From Branchiostoma lanceolatum (lineage: Eukaryota; Chordata; Leptocardii; Amphioxiformes; Branchiostomatidae), in assembly GCF_035083965.1 (NCBI RefSeq), contig NC_089724.1, forward strand, positions 14,302,910 to 14,366,909: a stretch of DNA of 64,000 bases. The letters are read 5' to 3'. Below, in pieces: positions 47,471 through 60,500 of the stretch. The notes under the pieces are model-generated. The model was not told the origin of the DNA and did no database searches. It was given only the letters and a program-made list of their open reading frames with translations. How positions within the stretch are numbered: position 1 is the stretch's first letter; every line of letters starts with the position of its first letter. The position numbers and the translations under genes were made by a program.

Positions 47471-50287
47471 ATGTCTGCCGAAGGCCTTGCACTTGCCGGC
47501 CCCTTCCCGAACCAGACTGTGGCTGGGAACCAGACGGCGGTAAACAACGGCAGCGCGCTGAACTTGAACCCGTTACTCATTGATCCCATGGTGAACCTGA
47601 CCATGAACATATGGATGAGCGTGTTTGTTGTGATCATGATGCTGTCTCTCGGTTGTACCATGGAGTATCATGTGGTACTACAGCACATCAAGAAACCGTT
47701 CGGTATGTTTATCGGGTTTCTGTCGCAGTTTGTGATCATGCCAGCACTGGCTTACGGGATGGTGCACGCGGTGGGATTGGGGGGCCTGTCGGCACTGACC
47801 GTGCTGATTCTAGGGTGCTGTCCCGGCGGAAAGGTGTCCAACATCTTGGCTCTCCTGGCAGCGGGAGACATGAATCTGAGGTACGCAAAATGTCGAGTCT
47901 TCTTCTTTAAAAAAAACAAAAAACATTCACACAAACAGCTGTTGTCTGTTTTCATCTATTTTACGTGTAGAAAAAGTTCTTGTTCTATTACTTGCCGCGA
48001 CATGATTTGTGTTTTTTTCTCTCTCTCGAATCTCCAATGTTCAAACCCTGAACAATTTCGGTTGCATTTTTTGTGTGAACAAAGGCCCCTTGTGGACAAG
48101 CATTCTTCATGCATTCATGCAAATATTCTTACAGAGCATAATACAAGACTTAGTGTGTCGTGTGGTATATTAGAAAGTAGATGACGTTTCTCTCCGCAGA
48201 TGTTGGGACTGAAATCGTTGGTTTCCTTTTTTTTCTGAGAAAATAATGTGCAAGATTTCATATTGATTTAAATTTTAAGAAACCTGAGCAAGCTGACAAG
48301 AATCAAAAACGAAGTCAAACTTCTTGTATGCGCCAATCCCCCAAGTTACCACAGTTGGAATTTCTCAACATCAAAACCTTGTAATTTAAAGTGTGTCCTG
48401 TTCTCTACTCTACACATTGTGTTCATGGTAACATCAGATACGTGAATGAATGGCTTTGGACAATGAAATCGCAGCGAATGTTCAAGTCTTCATATTTTTG
48501 TGTCACCACCGACGAATTTTCTCAACATCAAAACTTTTTAAGTGTGCTCTGAGTGCTACTGTATAAACTATGTCCATGTTAACGTTAGGTACATGGACAG
48601 ATATATAGCTTTGGAAAATCAAAATTATACCACAGCGCATTTTCAGCATATTTGCCACAGTCAAATTTTCAGAGCATTAGATTAAAAGTTTTCAGGTGTG
48701 CCAGACCCTACAAAATGTGTCCACGATAACGTTAGGTTCATATGTACATGGAACGTAGAAAATGAAACTACAGCATATGCATGGACCGGCATATATTTTT
48801 GTATTACCACGGTCGAATTTTCTCAACATCACAACTTTTTAATATGTGCCCTGTTAAGTGTGCCATACTCCTCAAAACATGCCCATGGTTTAATAGGTAC
48901 ATGTAAATAGAACAAGAAACTACAGACTGAGTATATTCTGCATATTTCTAATTTTTATCTCTGAGGTCCGCGTATCTTTTCATTTCCCCAGTATCTGCAT
49001 GACCGTGTGCTCCACCACGTTAGCCATGGGCATGATGCCGCTGTGTCTGTGGCTGTACGGGCGGAAGCTGTCCGACTCGCAGACCGTCATCCCGTACGAC
49101 TCCATCGGCATCACGCTTGTCTGTATCATCGTGCCTGTTGCAATCGGCGTCTACATCAAGTACAGGTCGGACAGGGCCGCCAAAATCATTCTTAGGGTAG
49201 GTGTCGTTAGTTTGGAAATCTTCCAGAATACAGAACGCTTTTTTCTGATTCTTGTTTTCTACCTAGCTATAATCACTGTCATTTGACCTGGTATGTGTCC
49301 GCTTTTAGCTCCAGATCGCACAAACTCTGAAGCTAAAAAAAGGATGGATACCAGCAGGCTACCTTCCCTTACATGTTGGACATTCTCCGTACGGTATTGG
49401 ATTGCAACAGCATATTGAAGGCATTTTTTGGATGGAAAAGGTTTCTGGACAGCTTTGTCAATGGTCGTCTGTCATAGCCTCACTGAAAATTTGACAGCAG
49501 AATGTGTCAGCGCACTAATGACAGTAGAATGAGAGTTAAATGAATATGTCCAGTAGGGCTCATGATTAGGTTGTCCCGAGATATTTCAAATGAAAAGGCA
49601 CTGTCATTTACGCTCTTTTTTTATCTATCCATTCACATTTTCTTCTTACCATCTAGTTTAATTTTGTACAAGAAAGTTTATCTGCAATCCTTATCTTCAC
49701 AGGTAGGAGGTGTGATCGTGCTTCTACAGTTGGTGATCGGCATGTGCATCGCCGTCTTCCTGTGGGGGATCGACAGGCTGTTGTCCATCCCGCGCACACT
49801 GATCGTGGTGGCCGTCGTAATGCCGTTCTGTGGCTACGTGCTCGGGTACATCATGGCGTCTGTCTTCCGTCTTCCCCAGAACTGCCGCCGCACCGTTTCC
49901 ATGGAGACGGGCTGTCAGAACTCCGGCCTCTGCATGTCCATCCTCAAGCTCTCGTTCCCAGTGGAGGAAGTCGGTACCGTGTTCTTCTTCCCGCCGCTGT
50001 ACGCCATTTTCCAGACGGTGGAAGCGTTAATATTCATCGTCTTGTACCACGTGTGGGCGCGGAAGTGTGGGAAGGAGAAGGGGGATCTGAGCCTGCTTGC
50101 CGCCCTCAAGAAAACGGGCCAACATGCCCAGAATGGCATCAGTAGAGACCTCCAACCAAACGGCGGCCCATTAGAGAGGTCCACGGACGGCACGGATCTC
50201 ACCACACCGGTGGCCACAAGTATCAGTTCCGGAGACAACAACAACGCCAATGCAAGGAGTCAAACAGAATGGGAGAGCATGTTGTAA
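47471..50287 (+). CDS. SLC10A-family sodium-dependent bile acid / organic anion cotransporter
   Basis: Exons 47471-47880, 48992-49196 and 49703-50287 join (GT-AG, phases 2 and 0) into 399 aa; human SLC10A2 and SLC10A6 are about 348 and 377. The protein is a plasma-membrane symporter coupling Na+ entry to uptake of bile salts or steroid sulphates. The extracellular N-terminus has three N-glycosylation sequons (N14, N20, N26). Family signatures are GCCPGGKVSNIL (C116-P118-G119-G120) and METGCQNSGLC with E273 and Q277, the residues that co-ordinate sodium in the bacterial homologue structure, plus TTLAMGMMPLCLWLY and VIPYDSIG. The lipid-facing core is hydrophobic, followed by a polar tail of about 60 residues. 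Overall it looks closest to SLC10A2/A6, but which orthologue cannot be decided here, so no symbol is given. The 237-codon frame that reads on into intron 1 is intron read-through. Confidence 0.93.
48344..48955 (+). repeat. Four-copy diverged tandem repeat in SLC10A intron 1
   Basis: GAATTTTCTCAACATC-type anchors occur at 48358, 48514, 48662 (diverged) and 48815, giving periods of about 150 bases. Each unit also carries AAGTGTGCC-like, GTCCATG-TAACGTTAGGTACATG-like and CATATTTTTGTGTCACCAC-like segments in the same order. It fills about 60% of the intron. Confidence 0.85.
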
Positions 50288-50967
50288 ACGTTTTCTCCTT
50301 TTTTTTTTCCATCTTGGCAACAATATATTCACTTGGGAAGAACACCTCCACCATCGTATAACCCTTCTGTTCTAACGTGGAAAAACACAAGCGAAAACTT
50401 GCAAGTGCAAACATTTGAACGGCATGCAACCACTATCTGATTGTTTTATTGTAACATACTACCTAAGTCGTTCTATTTCTTTCTTATATTTGTGTGTATA
50501 AGTTGCTTTGAGTTGTGTTAGCCCCCAGTACCTTTTCAAAACTGCCTTTGTGTCAATATGCATATGTGTATCCTGGCGAAATAAGAAAAGAATGAATTGT
50601 TTAAACTGCTAGCCTTGGTGGACAGTACTCTTGAAGCTAACTAGGGATGGTGCTACCGATGACAACAACTGTTAATATAATGTTACATCTGTGGTGTGTA
50701 TTAACTATCATGTGACCCACTAGTTTTTTATGGGAATACTGTACAAAGTCTTATTGTCTTTTACTTTTTGTTGGGAAGAAAGTATGTTTTGCTTTTTGAA
50801 GGGAAGGAGTATCATCACAACTAATTATCTGAAAAAAATTGTTGGTAACCATTGTTTACATGTACATGTATAATGTATCTTAACATTTTGTATTCAAATG
50901 ACAATGTACTTGTCATAACATATTTTATCTAGCATATGGTTTTGAATTGTGTATCTTCTTAATTGTT

Positions 50968-51002
50968 AATAAATACTTTAATAGAGCTTTGATCAGAATA
51001 AA
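50968..51002 (+). promoter_or_regulatory. Polyadenylation signals of the SLC10A gene
   Basis: Two AATAAA hexamers lie at 50968-50973 and 50997-51002, about 700 bases after the stop codon, followed by a T/G-containing stretch (TACATATTTTGTCACCTTG). They leave about 500 bases to the COG8 stop codon on the opposite strand. Confidence 0.6.
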
Positions 51003-51530
51003 ATATCATAAATGTACATATTTTGTCACCTTGTCAAAACGTACCTCGTAAGTTTGAAATTGACTTCAAGTTATGGTAAATTTTTCTCACTTATGCTAAC
51101 CAGGAACTCTATTAAAGACCACCATGTCAAAGAAAATGTGGATTTAAAGAGATCTACTAATGCAGCATCAGTAATCCCTATGGTATGTGCACACTTCAGA
51201 TATCCAGCTCCCAATTGCAAACTTATACACCAACCTATAATAAGCAAGTCTCTCTGGCCATACCCAAGTGGTTACAATGTTTGCCTAATACACATATACA
51301 TTTATCCCTAACATCTTATGTCCATGGGCCTTTTTTCATCAGTAAATGTTGTTGACTGTGGACCTGTCACATGACTACTAGAGGTCAAATGACAAATAAT
51401 GAAAATCTCTTAAAGACATCAAAAGGGCTCAGCTAGGAGCTCAAGTTTATAAAGAAATTACATAATTTTCCCTCCTCTAATGAATAATCCTGAAATGTTG
51501 GGCCATCCCACTGAGAGTGGACCAATGATC

Positions 51531-54500
51531 TCATTGCCTAGGTATGTCTTCTCCTATGTCCTCCTCACCAAACTCTGCACCTGTCTGTTGAGGCAGGTCT
51601 GAGCTGCTGCCATCTGTAGGTGCTAAACTGTTTGCACTACTGTCCAATGGCTGCTGAGTATCACTGACGGTTGCCATGCCGACATTGGTTTGATTGGCAG
51701 GCCCGTTCTGGACAGTGGTGTCAGGTGGTGGGGTGACCTCAATTGGAGGTGCTGTAACAGAGACTGTTCCATCTGGTGCTGAATCTGGGGAGGTTGTATC
51801 TCGTGTTGTATCTTGTGTTGTATCTTGTGTTGTATCTGAGGCTGCAGCAGCTGGCTTTGTATTCAAAGCCCCTGTATCTGGGAGTGTTGTATCTGAGGTG
51901 GATGAATCTGAGGGTGTTGTATCTGGGGGTGTTGTAGCTGCAGTTGCTGTATCTGAAGATGCTGTATTTTGGGTTGTTGTATTCAGAGATGTTGTATCAG
52001 GGGTTGCTGTAGCTGGAGTTCCTGTATTTGCGGGCTCCTTCACATCTTCAGTGAAAGCTACAGTTTCCCCTGCCCCTGGTAGTTGCTCCACACTGCCCTG
52101 TGCAGTGTTAGCTAGGTCTGCTGTCTTAGTGCTTTCAGAAACCTCTGTAAATAAACATACATAAACCATGATAAGTGTTGGTGAAATCCCTAGCCTGATC
52201 CCTACAACACAGTCATTCACGCCAATTCCTATCTATATAATAAACTGTAACTGATGACTGAATACTAAAAGTGGAAACAAAACTGAAGGAGTTTCATTCC
52301 AATTTGTTCAGATTTCAAATCTTTGGCCTTCATCATCTTTGGTACGACAATTCACATACTAGGATTATTCCACATGTAACATGAAATTACCTTTCTCTCC
52401 ATTATCAGTTCCAACCTAATTACCACTAAGTATACTAAAATAGTACTTTGCAAGTATTTTCCCAAATGCTACACTGCCTGAATCATTAAAATACAGTGGA
52501 CTTTTCAATGATCATCACAACCTTTTAGTTTGCTTTCTGTGTCTACGAATATGTTGTTAATTTTTCCAACGGTTTATAGATGATATCAAGGGAAGGGGAA
52601 AACTGCAGCAGAGAAACAGTGACAGCAAAATACTGTAGTGTCAAATGCACCCCTAACCACACAACACACATGTGTGCAACAAGATGTGCAAATTATAGCC
52701 ACATCCGAAGCCATAAGAGAGCTCCAGAGGTTCACAGATAGTCTTCTGAGACTGGACTGCCAAAGAAGAAGATGATGTCTAGCTGCCTACAGCCTAACCT
52801 GGCATGTCAGTGATCAGAAGGCTGGTTAGACTGGTTGTGTCTACTGTTCTGGTAGGTAGCAGGTCCTGTAGGGGCTGGATCACAGTTTCCACATCAACAG
52901 CACACACCGATAACTGGAACACAGACACAACTGTATTACAGAAAGTGGAATCATAGCCATTTACATGTAAAGATGTATAATTTCTTGTATGTAAGTAACT
53001 AAATGAAGAAAGAAATGAACATGTTATCAAATGCTAAGTCAGTGTGATAAGTACTAACAAAATAACATCAGGCATTTGCTTGTTTTGTATAACCGTTAAT
53101 CTGTCATGAGGCATAACACACCAGTTTTGCACCAGTTTTGCCTTTCCAAAGGGCACAACATCAATAATCTTTACACCAGTGCCAATGTACATCTAGCAAT
53201 AATGATACATACTTTACTCTTTGTGAATCCATGTAATAAATCAATAACACCATGCATGATCTAATGACACAGCACAGTTTAGTGCGACTATTTTCCTATT
53301 CTTTCTAATTCACCAAAACCTATCAATAAGAATCATTCTGCAAATAAATGGCAGAGAGAGAAAAAAAAGGATCATAAACATAAGGATAAGAACCTTGGCA
53401 ACATCAGCAGTGGGTACTCCAAGCACCTGCGCCACAGATGCAGCTGGGTACATCACCTGCAGGCAGGTGTTCACAAATGGCACCAGGCTGTGGGCAAAAC
53501 TGGAGCACAGCCGCCCAAACAGCTCCTGCTCACTGGCAGACATCGCTGATTCCTCTGCCCTGAGAGGTGAAGAGAAGACAGCATGGTCATGAAATGCTTG
53601 AAAGTGCCTGGCCTCACTACAGCAATTGTATTATACCATGGGCCAACAACTTGAAGGCAATCAGAGATGGCAGACTGCACACCCATACCCATCAATACCC
53701 ATCCTTCCCTCAGACAAAAATAGCGGCACTGAGGATGTATGGCAGCACTACATGTCACATATTGGGAATAATAGTAACACACACACACAGACAGACATAT
53801 CCTCACACACACACAGATAAGCCACAAACACTACTTCACCATGCACAATTCATAGCACTGTGAAAGCAACATATATTCATATGAGTGGGTTTACTATTTC
53901 ATCGACAGGAAGGACTTAAAGAATATGGCGATTTATGAAAACACATTAAGTGTCAAAAATCTACTGCATGTGCCACTTTAATATTGCAGATAGAGCTTTG
54001 TAACTGTTTGATGCGTTTGATGTAAACGTTGTGATATTCTAACCTGTGGAAGGCCAGGATGACATCCGTTGCCTTACACAGGGAGGTCTGCAAGACTGTC
54101 GCCAGTTCCGGTACCACTCCGATTGGAGCGCACAGACGCAGCTCGTTGAACCCTGTCAGGAGGCCGTTGCAGTAGGCAGCCAATGGGGGGAACTCTAACA
54201 GGCCCATTGGCAGCTGTACAACACCAGACTGAAATACAAGATGAACACAAGGTGAGCAGAAACATGTGATAAATATAGAATACAACACGGGGTATTCCGT
54301 ATCACCCGAGGTACCAGCCCGACCGCGGGTCGGATCGCCCGACGGCCGTAGGCCGGAGGGCGATCCGACCCGCGGGAGGGCTGGGACCGAGGGTGATGCG
54401 GAATACAACGTGTTGTATTTTATTTATGTCATACCTTGGTCTGCCCACCCGCGAAAACATACATTTCAATGCGGAATGCGCCAGAAGTTGAGGGAGATTT

Positions 54501-57500
54501 GTGTCCTCGAACAAGAAACTGTAGCAACATTGATTCCAATCTCCGAATCCGGTATTCGAATTTCCGACGGCCGCACAACCGGCGCGCTCAAATGCGTTCG
54601 AAATATTCTATGGAAGCCTGTGTGATAACACTTCCGAACCCTATGTGATCCGGATAGTTATCACACGGTCCGGAACACCCGTATCAGGCCCAGGTATGAC
54701 ATAAGATCGGTTATGGATTGTTCTGAACAAGGGAACGGTACCACGCATTCACACTTTCAGCATGTGTGTGTTTGGATGTGTGTTACTAATGTGCGTCGGG
54801 ATGTGTGTCCCCGATGTGTGTTGGGATGTGCGTTACTCATGTGTGTGTGGATATGTGTTGCTGATTTTTGTCACTGATGTGTGTTGGAATGTGTGTTGGG
54901 ATGCGTGTTACTGATTTGTGTTGGGATGTGTGCTGGTATGTACATTTTGTATGTTGCTGATGTACATGTATGTGGGGAAGTGTGTTACTGATGTGTGTCA
55001 CTGATGTGTGTTACTGACCTGACTGATGGATGACATGACAGTCCCAGACAGCAGCCCAGGGATAGACACCAGGGTGTGTAGGGATGTGTGTTACTGATGT
55101 GTGTTACTGATGTGTGTCACTTATGTGTGTTATTGATGTGTGTTACTGACTTGACTGTTGGACAGCATGACACTCCCAGACAGCAGCCAAGGGATTGACA
55201 CCAGTGTGAAGGGATGTGTGTTACTGATGTGTGTTACTGATGTGTGTTAATGATGTGTGTTAATGATGTGTGTTACTGACCTGACTGATGGATGGCATGA
55301 CAGTCCCAGTCAGCAGCCCGGGGATGGACACCAGTGTGTAGGCCTCCATGTCCTGTTGGAACTTCCCCGTGGCCTCTTGCACCGTGGTGACGAAGTTCCT
55401 CATGGCGGCTCGTTGGAAGAGCGGGATCATCAGCGCCCTGAAGTCTGCGCCCACCCGGCTGAACGACAGCCCGAAGTACATACACTGTCCTGCAGAATAC
55501 ATTGAACAGGGTTGAAAAGTGCCCTTCACAATTATATAGAAGGTTTGTCCTATTCATGGTACAAGTCAAGCGAGACCTACAGCACTTCTTCCCAATGTCA
55601 AAAGCACCTGCCACCAAAAAATCATGACCACATCATGACCAGAACAGAAGATACAACACACAAGAAATTCTGCTGCAGTACCAATTAATTGCAAGGAAAG
55701 CTGCAAGAAGGCTCAGAATGACCTTGATCTTCATCGTCCCAAGACCTATCAACACAATCCATCCATAGTTATTGGACAGGTAGCTTTTCTTTCACCAAGT
55801 CATCCCTCTTCTTCTCCATAAGTGTGTTGGGTGCATTTAAGTGCAGATCTTGAGGTTTGATGCTTAGTTGAAGCTTTCAATTGCACTTTTCAGAAAAGAG
55901 ACTCATCCATAAGCCGGTTTCTTTAGAAATGTACTTTAACAAACCTAGAAGTGAATCTAGACGACTCCCCACACCCTGCTGCAAGTCTTCCTCTAGCATC
56001 TGTAAGATGTCTGACACCTGTAAAAGACATCATCAGTGCTTTCTTAAGAAAAAAAATCCCAATAATAAAATGTATAGGAAAAGTCATCTTATGCTCTAAT
56101 CTATCATTCTAAAATACCCCCAGAAACCCGAAACTGAATCGCTACATGATGAACGGTGAATTCATTTTAGTTTGAGGTGATTAACATTTTTGTGGTAGGG
56201 AGGAAAACGAGGCATTCACGGTGTTACAAGTTTGTGGCTCACGGAATGGATTACTGCGAGAAAATCTGTACACAAAACCACCATGAATATTTCAAGATCC
56301 TCAGTACATACCTATGTACATAGCATATGAATGGAAAAACACACAAAACATGTATACAACAAACTTACACACCTTCTGAACAACCCAGCCATAGAACAGA
56401 GCCCCTTCGCTGGGGGAGTTGTCCTGTATGGTGGACATGACGGGGTCCTCGTCAGAGAAGATGGCCCTGTACTGCGTCATGATGTCAAACAGGTGCACAC
56501 GGCTGGCCTCGATCACCTTGGTGATGTGATGGTAGGGGTCGTCCCTGGGGATGGCCTGTAGGATGCCCTTAAACCAGGTGTCTCTAGCCTATAGGAAGAA
56601 ATGTTAATTCAAGTTAAAGTCCTTCCCGCATCATAGAAGAACTTTATTGCACGACTATTGTAGCAGGTACAAAGTATGACAACAACAGTTAACATAGAAC
56701 AAGATATAAGTATGGAATAAAAACTATTCACTACAACAAAATGACTCTTAAGTTTTACATGATTCAAGTTGGGCTATCATATATGGTGCATAGGGCATTT
56801 CCCATTTCCAAAGCTTCTTGAGTTATGCTGTCCACAGACACACACATACACAGACAAACGGCATCTAGAACATAACCTTCCTGGTGAAGGTAATGATGGC
56901 AGCCATGTTGGTGTCCCTATTTGCATTTCAGTGAAATGTAGTCAAAGTGCACACAATGTCTTTGTGTCTTATCAAGCTCAGCTTTGAAACATTGACCAGT
57001 TTATTGAGCTTCATACATTAAATGGTGGTAATATCTTTATGAGTGTCAGAAGACTTCTTAAGGCCCCAAAAACGGTTGAACTATGATTCAAATAAATACA
57101 AACTGTATCATGGTGAAACAAGCTAAACTTTATAAAAACTTGTGATTCCCTAACTACCTGCAGGAATTTGATCCTTAGTTCCACCTCGGAGAAGGCTCCC
57201 ATACGCCGGAGGTACCCGATGATCTTCAGACAGGCCGGTAGCTGGATGTTAGTCCGAAGTTGCTGTATCAGCTGACTCAGCATCAGTGCAGTGGATGTGG
57301 AAACTTCTCGTACAATGTCCTACAAAGACAGCAACATATTTGATACAATGCAGAAACGTCAAACAGAGATGATAAAAATTGGGGTTCTATACTTGGAAAT
57401 ACTTGTATGGGATGAACTACCATTACATTGGTCCATTATCATATGAACATACATGGCTAGAAATATTTTTTGCAATATTGCAAGTTTTCAGAAGTTATTC

Positions 57501-60500
57501 CTGCAATTTGAAAAAAAAAACTCTGCAAATTTTGCAGTTGGTTATTTCGAGCCCTGGCATATCATATTGAAAAGGTGAATTTTCTTCACCCATGTCTTGA
57601 ATGACCAGTTAACATTCATGTCTCTCTCCTTTAACATAATATAGAGAATTGTGTAATTTCTGCATACAAACCATGATGACAGGAATGTTGGAGTGTTTCT
57701 TCTCCAGTCTGCTGACATGAGCTGCCAGCTCCAGGGCTTCCTCATAGTAACCATTCCGGACACACGTGTCCATCAGCTGAGGAAAACAACAGTTAAACAA
57801 TATGGAACAAACAAACAAAAATTCATTCCTGTCAAGAAACTTGCATGTGCTAGTATATCCCCTTGTACTCTGACATTTTGTAAATTTGCATGTCTAATTC
57901 ACATACATCTTTCTGGGAAACTTACATGCTTCTTCTCTGTGTACCTACCTGTGGCATCTCCAGAATCTCCAGTAGTTGCGTGTGGTGCGCCAGTGTGAGG
58001 GAGTTCATGCGGCGCCTAGTGTTGATGTCCTGGGCGTGCTTCAGGAAACTCTGACACTTCTCTCCAAACACCGGCAGCTTCTCCAGGAGATTCTCCAGAC
58101 GTTCCTCCACCAAGCTGAAGTCCTCGAAGATGTCTTGGGAACATTCTGCTGTCTGTAAGGCGGGCGTAATGAAAATTTAATTTACATAAGGTGTATGTGT
58201 ATGGGTTAGACGACTGATGCAATAGCCTAGTGGGTAGTGCAATTGGAAGTTTGTGGGTGCAAACCCTGGCCGTGTCATATCCAAGACTTTGTACATACTG
58301 CTTTCCCTGCTTAGCACTCAAAGCACTCCAATATCAAAGAGTATGGCAGTTAAACTTAAACACACACCACTACCAGTGGACTTAGTTAGTTTATAGTAGT
58401 CCCCTGCTGTAGTGCTTGAACAACTGTACCTTGAACTGTACCATGATCACTCAGGCCTGTCAGGGCTATTACAGCTAGATCCTGCTCAATTCACGTCTCA
58501 CTGGAAACATTGTCCAAACTTCACGACCAAAAGTAAAACAGTCACTGCCGTTTTTAGTCAGTGTGACAAACACGTCCTTCTTCCCTAGGACGATCCAGGA
58601 CTGGAACAGTCTCCCAGCCGCGGTTGCCCTTAGCCCAACCATTGAGTGATTGACAGCTTTAACTTTTAAGCAACAGTTATAAATTATGCACCACCCTCCT
58701 CTTTCCCAACCCCTGGTCTGTCATACTCTACATCCCCACTTCCAACCCGCAGTAGAATTCCCACGGAAGGTAGCATAATCTTCATCATGCTGAAGGAGGC
58801 TACCTTAACTGAAAGAAGAAGAAGACCCATATATATGCATGCATTCTGGCCTTCTATAATTTCTACTGATCAACGACCTCCCTGTGCAAGTGTATGGCTG
58901 GATTCATGACATGTATATATTTATGATTCATGATTTCATTCAGCAGATCAGTGCAGTTTATAATCTATTTATTGAGAAATGCTTCTTCTGTTGCAAAACT
59001 ACGAAAACCACGCTCTCCTTTTTCAGCACTCGGTTCCAGTGCTGAAAGTGGCTTCAGCACTGGAAAACCAGTGCTGAGTTAAGTTCAGCACTGGAAAACC
59101 AGTGCTGAACTTTCTTCAGCACTGGAAAACCAGTGCTGAGTTTAGTTCAGCACTGGAAAACCAGTGCTGAGTTTAGTTCAGCACTGGAGAACTCGACGTC
59201 AGCACTGGAAACCGAGTGCTGAGACAAGCTTCGGCACTGGAAACCGAGTGCTGACAAATATTCCGCACTGGAATTTTAGTGGAAAACTAGTGCTGAGATA
59301 CGTTACGGCGGTGACTTACTTGCGATTTCAAACCGAAGTATTTTTCCGGACTATTCACTGAAATTTATCCATAGCGCATATCTATGACAGATTTCGATTT
59401 CTATATTACCGGGGTAAAGTGCTCTGACGCTGCTCTGACTACTAGTAAGTCCTCGACGTGACCGATTTTTGAGTAAGATCTTCCGATGGGCCAGAGGTTA
59501 AAGGGTAACTGCAACGTCATTGGAAGATACCATTGTTTGCGGATAAGTTACAAGCCACCCGGGAACTCATTTGCCTACCTGAAAGAACAATTTCTACTTC
59601 CTTATTTAATTTCAAAATGTTAAATTTCAAAATACTGATTAGCAAACGAACCAATACAATTTTCAAAACACTTTATTTGGCACGATTCACGTGCACGGAA
59701 ACACATTGAATATGGCAACAAAACAAGCCTTAAACCATGTGAACGCACCTATGTCTACACTACGCATCGTGTACAAAATCATAAATAAACCGGACAATAC
59801 ATCGTGTTCAAAATTACATTAAATAACGAACTGGTGAACGAATCTCAGTGTCCTCACAATACATCGTGTTCAAAATTACTAATAAACTGCTAAACGCATG
59901 TCTGTGTCCAGATAAATCATCATGTACAAAATCACAAATAACGAACTGGTGAACGAATCTCAGTGTCCTGACAATACATCGTGTTCAGAATTACTAATAA
60001 ACTAGAGAACGCATGTCAGTGTCCCTTTTCAGGGCCACCCAAATCTCTCACAAAAGAGCTGTATCACATCACAATCACGAAACAAAGATATACAACTTAT
60101 GACCAGAAAGAAAGAAAGAAATAAAGTTGTTCATTTGCTACACATCCCTCATACCTATATCTACTATATAATTACACAATGAACAAAATGACAAAATTGT
60201 GTCGGAATAAAGTTGGTCATTGTTTATTCTAAATGAATCAAAAAGTAAGTAAGTTAACAAGTGACCATGCTGTACTTCTTACGACAAATACTTCTCTCAG
60301 CACTGGTAAGAAAAACGTTCCAGTGCTGAAAACACTTCAGCACTCGTTTTCTAGTGCTGAGTTTTTTTCAGCACTCGTTTTCTAGTGCTGAGTTTTTTTC
60401 AGCACTCGTTTTCCAGTGCTGGGGATTTTTCAGCACTCGTTTTCCAGTGCTGAATTGTCCCCGAGCACTGGTTAATCCAGTGCGGAAAGCGTGGTTTTTG

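Noticed and set aside
47471..48184. Uninterrupted 237-codon open frame at the start of the SLC10A gene
   Set aside because: From 47881 it reads through a consensus donor into low-complexity intron sequence; splicing to 48992 gives the conserved continuation.
51694..52164. 156-codon plus-strand frame opposite the COG8 tail
   Set aside because: It is the antisense shadow of a Thr/Pro/Ser-rich repetitive exon; no start context, motif or splice structure supports it.
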